This document shows positions 11,316 through 20,264 of a stretch of 64,000 nt of DNA, piece by piece. The position numbers and the translations under genes were made by a program. Source of the stretch: Tetrapyrgos nigripes (lineage: Eukaryota > Basidiomycota > Agaricomycetes > Agaricales > Campanellaceae); contig JAACJM010000102.1 in assembly GCA_013368315.1 (NCBI GenBank), forward strand, positions 62,001-126,000, read 5' to 3'. Every line of letters begins with the position of its first letter. The stretch's first letter is position 1. The notes under the pieces were generated by a model. The model saw only the letters and a program-made list of their open reading frames with translations, was not told the origin of the DNA and did not search any database.

Positions 11316-11397
11316 CTCCCTGGCTGGGAGTCGAACCCAGCTTTCGCGCGAACATCACATGACAGGCGCGTGTACTAAACCGATATACTACCAGGGA
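11316..11397 (-). tRNA. tRNA-Asp (GTC anticodon) with a 9-nt intron
   Basis: On the minus strand the acceptor arms TCCCTGG and CCAGGGA pair perfectly, and the T arm reads CTGGG TTCGACT CCCAG. The D arm has the tRNA-Asp-like TAGTATATCGGTTTAGTAC. The anticodon stem CGCGC/GCGCG encloses CTGTCA, then nine extra bases, then C. This is best read as a loop CTGTCAC with anticodon GTC and a 9-nt intron between positions 37 and 38, the normal place for nuclear tRNA introns. Removing it leaves a 73-nt tRNA including the discriminator G. A T-run follows for Pol III termination. Confidence 0.9.
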
Positions 11398-12192
11398 ATT
11401 ATCAAGTGGCTGTTATAAACAAATGTCGATGACTTAGAGAAGGCTAGATCCAACTGGCAACTCTTCCCTCTGGCCTGGGTCCATTAACTCATATCCCATC
11501 GAAAAACCCAGCTTGCTATGACTGTATCCGCAATCAAGTTTAGTGGTGGTGATCCTGAGTGAGCGAAAAAAAAAATACAAAGCACGGTATGCGTGCCGTG
11601 CCTCAATTTTTATGAAAATCATTTTCGTTGTTCGACATACATATGTCTATAAGAAGAGAAGTGCATCTGAGGGTTTAATAGGTCAATCATTAGTACACTG
11701 ACTGACGCGTCTCATTCCAATTTCCGCATCGTCGCGTTCGCATTATCGAACGCGATTACGCCTCCCTCGTTGCGTCTATCGCTCTCTTACAGGCTCTATT
11801 AGACATGGAGCAGTAATACTTACCGTACATGCTACTACTTACTTCCTTTAATGATATTGATAAAATCTCGAATGTTCTGATGTATATACAAGAAGATGAT
11901 CCAAAGAATACCATATATATATACCGTTTACATACCTTAGAAATAGATCGTGTGCGGGCTTTCTGTGGGCTTTGCCATCATGAAGCTACAGAGGAAAGAA
12001 GCGTTCAGCATACCTCGGCGAAGTGCAGTTACTTACGTGAAGTTGGCTGAGTACAGATCTGACAAATCGCACACCCCTTGACTTTATCGTATCATTATGC
12101 ATGGACCAGGGCTACATATAAGAAGAACCAGATGCTTGGACCTTCTTCAACTCGCACGCGCACATCTTCGCATACTGTTTTAGTTCTTCGAC
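11398..12192. other. Intergenic region between tRNA-Asp and the DLH-like gene
   Basis: It contains direct-repeat copy 1 (11489-11694) and the 5' flank of the dienelactone hydrolase-like gene. No additional gene is supported. Confidence 0.4.
11489..11694. repeat. ~205-bp direct repeat, copy 1
   Basis: It aligns by eye with 13751-13958 in the same orientation. Shared strings include ttttatgaaaatc, ttcgttgttcgacatac, gaagtgcatc and taataggtcaatcatta. The copies have diverged by many substitutions and a few indels. They bracket the DLH-like gene; copy 1 starts about 90 bp beyond the tRNA gene. Confidence 0.85.
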
Positions 12193-13326
12193 ATGAGCCT
12201 TTGCGACGATTGCATCAAAGGTGAGTCCACAATCGATAATCTTCAGATCGTATCTTCTAAAGAATTATGCTTATCGATATCCTTCTGCAGGTGTTAGGCA
12301 CGAAGGAACGCCCTCTGGCGAGCTAAAGAGGATCAACGGTGTTGATTGCTATGTAGCTACACCGGAAGGAGACTATCCAAAAGACAAAGTGCTCTTGTTC
12401 TTGCCCGATGCATTTGGAGTAGCTCAGAACAACAAAGTCAGTGTTACACTGCGTCAACTAGGCAAGGACACTTGACCGAGTCCATATCATCCCGCATATA
12501 TAGCTTCTCGTTGACGATTTCGCCCGCAATGGCTACAAGGTACGAAGAGAATCCTCTCTAGCAGCATACTCCGGGTGTATTGACATTATGATCACAGACC
12601 GTGATGCTGGATTACTTTGAAGGTGACGCAGTCCCCGAAGCTGCCTACGAAACTCTGATTGCGGGAATGCGGGGTGAAAAGTTGGCAAGTCTTAGCCAAT
12701 CATTCGCGGTCAACATCACTGACTTTATGTGGTCTCTGTAGCCTACTTTCAATATCGGTGAATGGATTGCCAAACACCCTCAGGAAATCGTTCGTCCTCT
12801 CATCGACAAGGTCATAGCGGCACTAAAGGAGGAAGGAGTTACGCAGTTTGCGACGACTGGGTATTGTTTTGGAGGTGAGTGATTGTCCATAACGGAGACT
12901 AGTCATGCGAATTCGTGTACAAGGACGGTACTGTTTCGATCTCGCTTTCGACAACGTCAGCAAAGTCACAATCGTATCGCACCCGTCTTTGCTCAAGACC
13001 CCAGATGACCTCGAGGTATGCAGGCTACGTCTATTTAGTAAAGGAACCGTATTCACATTCTGTTCTCGCAGAAATACTTTGCATCGTCCAAAGCACCTCT
13101 ATTGATTAACAGCTGCCCCATTGATCCGCTGTTCCCTATCGAAGCGCAACAGCTCGCAGACAAGATTTTCGACGATGGCAAGTTCGCTCCTGGGTACAAA
13201 CGTGAATACTTTGATGGCTGCGTGCATGGATTTGCTTCCAGAGGTGACATGAGCGACCCAAAAATCAAAGCAGGGAAGGAAGGGGCATTCAAGGCTGCTG
13301 TAGAATGGCTGAAGAAGTACCTCTAA
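12193..13326 (+). CDS. Dienelactone hydrolase family protein
   Basis: Seven exons, 12193-12220, 12291-12436, 12504-12539, 12598-12684, 12742-12874, 12924-13015 and 13072-13326, give 258 residues. It begins MSLCDDCIKGVRHEGTPSGE, the usual start of fungal dienelactone hydrolase-like alpha/beta hydrolases. The nucleophile is Cys141 in GYCFGGR, with Asp192 in IDPLFP and His226 in GCVHGF completing the Cys-Asp-His triad. Members hydrolyse lactones or esters; true dienelactone hydrolases act in the catechol branch of aromatic degradation, but most fungal relatives are uncharacterised. The intron after exon 4 is GC..AG (donor TTG|GCAAGT); it is the only junction I found there that keeps the frame. 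The gene lies between two copies of a 205-bp direct repeat. Confidence 0.92.
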
Positions 13327-15044
13327 ATCACAGTGACAGAAATTGTGTTGCAAAAGATCTAAATTGTGTATTTCTTTTAATGGTTTAACGGAAGATTTGT
13401 AAAGGAGTAGTTCGTTTATCCACATCTGCTTGCATCATCGCTGCATGCTCGTTCTCGTTCTCGTTCTAGTGCAATGATTCTTGTCACCTTCTGCCTGGAA
13501 CAGCAATTGGATTTGCAGTCAGTTGACCTGAAGTGCTATTCACGGCATTTCATGGAGATGTATAACCGTCATATCTTTGTAAAGTTGGGAAGGAAGAAGT
13601 AGTGGTGGAGTGACTCAGAAGTACACGAAGTACTTTTGAGGATCTTGTCCTTGCGATAATGGCAGCTATGAGCGACGAACGCGGGTATGAGTACTCTTTC
13701 TAACGATTAACTGCCAGTCAGCCTACTTACGGTTAACCACATACAGTGGCCATATGCTATCGAAAACCCCAGATCTGGATTTGTAAGTTCAGCTGGTGGT
13801 GATTCTGAATGAAATAATAATAATACAAAGCATAGTATACGCGCCGTGCCTCAACTTTTATGAAAATCGCTTTCGTTGTTCGACATACGTCTACGTATAG
13901 ACCCGAAGAAGAGACCCGAAACGAAGTGCATCCGAGGGCCTAATAGGTCAATCATTACTCGATTGTTGATTTTTTTCTTCGCTTCACACATCTGCAATAT
14001 AACCTTAGCGATTAGGTTCACTTAGGCTCCATACATGTCCCTGAGATTTTAGTTAGCAGTGAGTATACTTGTGTCTTGTCTTCATCTCGCCACACGGATT
14101 AGATATAGGGGTTATTTAAAGCCGCGGCCGTGGGAATGTACACTTAAGGGACGACTTGGAGTGTCGACCTCGCTTGACTCCAAACCAACACTGGCGCTCT
14201 TGCGACACGTTTTCCTCCGCGACTTTCTCTATGTAGTAAGGTAAGTAAGTCATTTAACAAAGGACATCCATACTTACTGTTCAAATCCTCTCTTGTATAT
14301 GTTCTGACGTGTTTCACTGCCCAGCCCTGGCCCAGCCTACCCTGAGGCATACTTGTTTTTATCCTGTGCTGGCGATAAAGATCAAGTGCTGGGCGGTTGG
14401 TCACAAGGAAGGTGTCCTGTTTCTCTAGGCTTCGTTGCTGTTATATGTCAAGAGATCGATGTTCCGAGGTGGCTTGAACAGGACCAAGGTCCCGTCAGCT
14501 CGAGTGAATAGGTGGAGGACTAAATTAAAAGCACTCTTTCGGCGTTTCTCATGCACATATAAATCTGCAGGACAGGTTAAACTTAAGCTGCTATGATGTC
14601 TGTCAACTACGTAGTATAATTGGCACTATGCGGATCCAGCGCGCTCGTTGGTCGCTATTTCGGACCCTGGATCTGATGGAACGGGTAGATCATTTTTGTG
14701 GTACGATGCGTTCAAAAACAACGACTGCAGGCTCACCAAGCAGCTTGGGTACGACCAAACCTGGCTGACGCCAAGCACGTTGAGGTCGCCAAGTAGAAAA
14801 AATTTGGACGAGATGCGGGGTCGAAGAGCGGGGTAAAAAATGAACAATTCATGTGATGCCTAAAACGGTCCGCGTACGTGACAGCGGTTTACTCGGATTG
14901 AAGTTGAATTGGTAAGTAAACAGAGACCGGTATAAAATTCTTTCGACTGTTTTGCTGGCCCCTTAGCAAACTCCCGTTGCTACCCCCCCACCACCACAGA
15001 GCTAGTTCCCTCCAGCTTGTCCATTCTTTGATCCGTATACCACC
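13327..15044. other. Intergenic region between DLH-like and transporter genes
   Basis: It contains direct-repeat copy 2 (13751-13958). A minus-strand frame at 14626-14847 reads LLGDLNVLGV and briefly recalls the endonuclease domain of non-LTR elements, but nothing around it supports that. Otherwise I see no gene. Confidence 0.4.
13751..13958. repeat. ~205-bp direct repeat, copy 2
   Basis: Partner of 11489-11694, in the same orientation. It lies about 425 bp downstream of the DLH-like stop codon. No tRNA remnant is visible beside this copy. Confidence 0.85.
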
Positions 15045-16274
15045 ATGTCCGATATTGAGAAAGGATCCGCCATTGCTTCTCGAGGAGTTGCGCGAGTAGG
15101 AATCGCGAATCCTGGGCCTCTGTACGTTCTCGTTTTCTCGTTTCAGCACCGACCATCGTGTCGTCCTCATTCATAAACGGGTTTTCGTTTTCAGCGGTCT
15201 CTTCTCTTTCGCCTCAACAACTCTGATCCTCTCTCTCTACAACGTGCAAGCTCGGGGCATCACCACTCCCAACGTCGTCGTGGGCATGGCCCTATTCTGT
15301 GGAGGTCTCGCTCAGTTCTTGGCGGGTATGTGGGAGTTCCCCAGAGGCAACACGTTTGGTGCTACTGGTAAGTTTTTTTTTGCCCCGCCTGACAGCGACT
15401 GTTTCCATCAATCCATCATCTTCGGAATCTTTCTCCTAACCCCATGCACTTATCTCGCCCGCCTATGCTCCGCTCTGTTTTTTTTTCTTTTCTTTCACGG
15501 GCGGTGTGGATGCCGACGCTAGCTTAGATCCGACCTTTTTTGCACCGGTCTAACCTTTCGGCGACGCGGATTGACGCGTCAAAGAGCGCGTGTCAATGAA
15601 TTTCAAAGACTTCTTGGCTTCTCCATGTTTTCTGATCAGATGCGTGGGGTCATCAGTTTATCATCAAGCCCCATATTGCGACGTTTCCCCATATTCGCCA
15701 TTTCTCAATTTGATTGCCGATGCTGATTATTATTATTTTTTTGTACACAGCCTTTACCTCCTATGGAGCCTTCTGGCTTTCATTCGGTACAATCTACTTG
15801 CCGGGCTCTGGAATCCTTACCGCATATGCCGACCGATCGGAGCAGGCGAGTGCAGTCGGAATTTACTTGATGACCTGGATGACGATTACATTTTTTGCTT
15901 TTGTGAGTTCGCGTCGCATTCGTTGGAAAATATCCCAGTCTCTGACTGTCGTTCTCTCCTTCCCTCCATACTCGTTTCTCCCTCCCTCTCAAACTAAACC
16001 CCAAATCATTAATCACTCATGCACATCCCATTTTGACAGCATCGTCTCCCTGCGCAAATCCCACTCCTTCATCGCCCTATTCGGATTCCTCACAATCACC
16101 TTCATGCTCCTCGGAGCGGGCGAATTCACTGGCAACGTCAAACTTTCAAAGGCTGGAGGTGGCTTGGGTATCGTTACTGCGCTGATTGCGTACTATATCG
16201 GGTTGAGTGAGCTACTTGCATCGGAGAAGGCTGCGGTGGTTAGGTTGCCTCTTGGGGCTTTCAAGCATGATTAG
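15045..16274 (+). CDS. GPR1/FUN34/YaaH-family acetate/ammonium transporter with an apparent 1-base frame error
   Basis: The start MSDIEKGSAIASRG leads into the family signature NPGPLGLFSF at the first membrane helix. Exons are 15045-15121, 15195-15367, 15751-15902 and 16040-16274, encoding about six membrane helices (GAFWLSFG, FTGNVKLSKA, GLGIVTALIAYYIGL are typical). Family members move acetate or export ammonium across the plasma membrane. The exons sum to 637 nt, not a multiple of three. At the end of exon 3 the bases run ACA TTTTTT GCTTTT|gtgagt; one T fewer in the six-T run would give TFLLF joined to IVSLRK, the expected helix, and 211 residues in frame. So either the T-run is miscalled or the gene has a real frameshift. 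A rarer alternative donor at 15938 restores the frame but adds about 12 odd residues inside a helix. Confidence 0.85.
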
Positions 16275-17474
16275 GTTATGCTTTACTAGGTGGTGAGGTG
16301 ATCGCGTTCGTGATACTGTTGTTATCTGGCCTAGTTTCGTGTTCGTGTCGTCTCGTTTCGTCTCTTCAGGTTATAATGTCGCGATCGTGCGTGATGTATG
16401 TGCACGCGTACATATACGTGCTGTATGATTGCGCTGGAATGTCGCAGACATTTGCAGGTGGGGTGTGGGGAATGGCATTCCGCTTCTCGTACGCGCTGAG
16501 TAGATGTCATTGTAATACCACGGAGTCCTACTTTGTTATTATTCTCTACGTACTCTTTTAATTTTCGTCATAGTTTTGTCCTGCTTTTGCTGTGGGGTAT
16601 ATCCCCCTGTGTCGTTCCTTTGAAATCTATTAGTATGATATCTTGCGATTGATGCACGAAGATTGCACCCTTTCTGTCTCAGCGCGGGAGGAAAAGGGGC
16701 GGTTGCTTAAGGGGCGGCTGCTTTAAATTTTGGCATTCACAAAGAATGCCATTATTATGAAGGGAACGCATGGACGTTAGTTAGCGGCATCGTAACCAGT
16801 CTCTGTGATGCAACAGCACTAGACCTAATCGTCGACACCAGCCACCATCGCACATACGCATTTTACATATGTGCTATTATTCTATCTATCTACATACATA
16901 CCTACATTACTACATTGAACCAGTAAATAACATCCTAGATCCAGAGTGCACACCGGGTGGACGCTGGATAATGACTAGCACTAATTGGGCGCTAGGCACT
17001 GCTACTGAACGCAGTGCTAAGAGCCTGAGTAACCGAGACAAGAGACGGGAGAGTTCGAGAGAGTAGAAGACCGAGGAGAGGACAGGAAAGGAAAAGGAGG
17101 AACAAATAACGATACAATAACTAAGTGTGAGTGATGTTAACGTTAATATACAGATGTACAATGGGATAGGATAGGATAGAAGTAAGGAGGGAACATCACA
17201 GTTATCGTCGTCGTGACGCAATGGAAGGGCTTTGGGTCTTGGGTTTTGGATGTCGGAAGGGAATCACTGAGCGCTGAGCACTGAGCACTACCCCAGGAAC
17301 GGAGATGGGGGACGAAACCCGGGCTGTAGGAGAGATGCGTCATGTCAACACAGACGACCTTCGCGTAGAAGGAGCGAGAGAGCGGCGCCGGCGCGTCCTT
17401 CTTCCTAGAACCCTACACCCCTAGAACCTCCTACCAATCTTGTAGATAGTCAAATCAAACGTCAAATCCCTAAG
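16275..17474. other. Intergenic region between transporter and AA9-2
   Basis: Both flanking genes end here, so this is shared 3' flank. It holds two tandem 15-base units, aaggggcggttgctt and aaggggcggctgctt (16694-16723), and a 7-bp hairpin ggcattc/gaatgcc (16732-16750). I see no gene; open frames here are short and unrelated to known families. Confidence 0.45.
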
Positions 17475-19084
17475 CTAAAGATTCGAACTCGATCCCCAAT
17501 GCTCTGGCACCAAATCCCTCATAATCCTACTCAACTGTTGCGGTCTATACGAGTTGATGTTTTCGTTGATAGAGCTGAGGTTGAGTGGGACAATGTCTTG
17601 ATGCCATCGCATGTGGCTGTGGGTGGACCTAAAGATTCGGTATGAGTTATACTATACGATGACTGAGGAGATAGAACGAAAGATTGATGTAGACAAAGTC
17701 GAAGAAAATGAAAAAGCCGCAGACACAGACGCAGACAAAGAAGACGACTCAAACACTTACCGCTTACCCAATCCCAACGACCGAGCCCAACGTTTAGCAA
17801 ACCCAGGCTCCGACCCCGTTCCCGAACGCTTGTTGAGTTTACAAGTTTGGGAAGAGGCGATGGTGGATGAGACAGAACCAGAGCCTGACCCTGAACCAGA
17901 ATTGGAGCCCGAGCCAGAGCCTGAGTTGGAGTTGGACCCAGAGGAGCCAGAACCACTGGTGGAAGTAGAGTTGCCTGAGCCTGTTCCCATACCATTACCC
18001 GTACCAGACGTGGAGGTGATGGTTGAAGGAGAAGGAGAAGGAGAAGGAGCGGAAGCACCAGTACCAGACGTAGGTGCAGTTGAAGGAGGGGATGAATTCG
18101 AGTCAGCACCGGTTGAGGAAGACGAAGATGAAGACGAGGAGGAAGAGGAAGAACCCGAAGACGAACCATCTGCGTCAGTTACGAATTTGGCGATATTGGG
18201 ACCGGGGAAAGTGTATGGTGCGTTGACGTCGTAGACCTGCGCATGTGCAAACCATAGGAGAAGGTGGGTGGTCAATGACATTGATAAGACACGAAAAAAA
18301 GCCAAAGAAAAAAAAAACGCACATCAGGATCAAAAATACCAGGATCATTATCACTATAAGCCCCAGGGAACGTCACCAGCTCATCATCTTCGGGTTGTCC
18401 CGTTCCACTACCACCAACCTGAATCTGCGAACACGAAGGATAAAACTCTGCTCCTCCTAACGTGACACCTAAATGCAGCGCGATGATTTCATGTCGAAAG
18501 AGATAGTTTCCTGGAGCGAGATTGGACGGTAATTTGACGTTGACGACATCTGTGGAGGGGTCCAGTAAAGCTGCTTGATCCCAAGGACCACCAGGTTCCG
18601 TTCGGCCTTCTTGTTGGATTTTGAACCATTTGGCACCGGTATTATTAAACTGGTTGCAGGGTGTCGACCCGCAGGAAGCTAGGTAGGTGAGCATGGGGCC
18701 GGTGTTGTGAGGCCACTAAAAGGACGGAGATTATCAAGGACATCAGTATTGCAAGATGGGTGAAAGTTTTAAGAGGTGAAGACGCACATTTTGACCACCA
18801 CCACCAACCCATTTAACTCCAATAGTATCTCCAGGGTTCGCTTGAGCTACATCTGATGCAACTTGAGCGTCTAATCCACAGAAAAGGTCTGGGTTGGAAG
18901 CGCCTTTGACAGGGCCAATGTCGTCGATTTGTCGTATGATACTAGGGTTGGTCTTTCCGTTTGGGACATTGCCTGGGTAGTCCTTGCCTGCAATGGAGAC
19001 TTGGGACACGTAGCCATGGGCTGCGGCACTCGAAGCTAGGAGGAGCGAGACTAAAAGGCTAGTAGCCATGTGCATGACAGTCAT
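17475..19084 (-). CDS. AA9 lytic polysaccharide monooxygenase (AA9-2) with Ser/Gly linker and basic tail
   Basis: Four exons, 18788-19084, 18323-18715, 17761-18236 and 17475-17628, give 439 residues. The signal peptide ends ..ASSAAA, exposing His23 (HGYVSQ) as the copper-binding N-terminus; a start at Met4 or Met6 is also possible. His102 in WPHNTGPMLTY is the second copper ligand, Tyr191 the axial tyrosine. Second-sphere His180 is kept, but the usual Gln is Glu189 (GAEFYPSC). After the catalytic domain comes a Ser/Gly-rich linker, then CKLNKRSG and, across the last intron, NENINSYRPQQLSRIMRDL. This matches the AA9-1 tail motif NEENVKAYKPRHMSRVMR. The enzyme is secreted and should oxidise beta-glucans. 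Tail and catalytic domain show the two AA9 genes are paralogues. No CBM1 is present. Confidence 0.92.
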
Positions 19085-20264
19085 GAAGAAGAGGGAGAAA
19101 GAAAATGCGTAAAAGAGTCGTATACGTCTTGATTCGCTCTGCGAAGAAGACTGTACGGTCGTGAGTAGGCGTCAGTTACAAGAAGGAACAGGTTGAAGGG
19201 ACTCACGCAATGGCCGGGCTTTATGGAGGGAGGGAGGCGACAGGACCATTGTACTGGACTGTATTTGAGGAAAAGTTTATTGTCCGAAGACAAATACACG
19301 AGGCAGAGGCGTGGGCACAATACTTGCCCTATATGGAAGTCTTTTCCCCATCAAGACACATGTTCCGGCCCATTATTCTCGCGGCGTCCAGCTCTCCGTA
19401 TCAACTCCGTATCGTCTCCAGCAGAGATGTTGTAGTGGCAAGAAAAACATCGGTCCATTGGAACTTGATCTTGTCCTGCGGATGTTCTTGCGTTCTCCAT
19501 GAGGCGGAGGGTTCAGTCTGCGAGGTCGAGGAAGCATATGCATGCAAAACGAACGTAGCACACGATGTCCAGACATGACCTTCCAACGCGCAGGGCTACG
19601 GGAGGACAATAATAACTCGAATGGGGATGGGTGATGAGGCCTGCCATTGATTCATATAGACTCATAATTCCGAGCCCAGAGCATGAACCCAATCATTGTT
19701 GTCTTGGAATACGGCGAACTTTGAGGAAATGGGATCCGTCGAGTACAAAGGCGTCAAGCGTCAAGCAACAAGTTCCGTTCAGTCATCTTGCGGTCATTCC
19801 GGTCGTCAAAGGCGAAAAAGGCAATAAGGAGAGACAGCATACACAGTTAGCTCAGCAGCTTGCAGGCCAATTCTAGACGTAGATGTCACTCCCAGATATG
19901 TAGTTTATCGTGCAAGTGAAGGAGGCTCGGAGACAACTCCAGATTTTGACTTGCAGTTTTGAAGACTTTTTCGTCCAAAGCAACACTATGTCGTGTAACA
20001 GCATAACAGATGTCTAATTCATGAGTTGCCCAGTGAAATCTCGAGTGGAGGAGAAAGAAAGAAAGAAAGAAAGAAAAGACAGGCGACTGGGCAATGGGTT
20101 GGCATTGGCAATTGTACTAGTGCCGATGACGTCATCGCGACGAGTGCCTAGATACTGACAGCAAAGCGTATATGCATCCATCTACTACGAAAACGTGTAT
20201 AGTCTTGATTCGGTGGTACGGGAGATGCAGATGCTTGATAGTACACGGGACATTTGACCCTTTT
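19085..20264. other. Region between AA9-2 and GH31-A
   Basis: Promoter side of AA9-2 and 3' flank of GH31-A. A (gaaa)n microsatellite of about five units lies near 20055-20075. Overlapping open frames at 19193-19609 on both strands lack domains. No gene is supported. Confidence 0.4.

Noticed and set aside
14626..14847. Minus-strand LLGDLNVLGV peptide suggesting a retrotransposon endonuclease
   Set aside because: A single short motif-like string with no reverse transcriptase, no other endonuclease residues and no repeat ends nearby.
17611..18234. 207-codon plus-strand acidic frame and a 212-codon minus-strand frame over the AA9-2 linker
   Set aside because: Both are shadows of the low-complexity linker exon; the true frame splices into conserved AA9 sequence on both sides.
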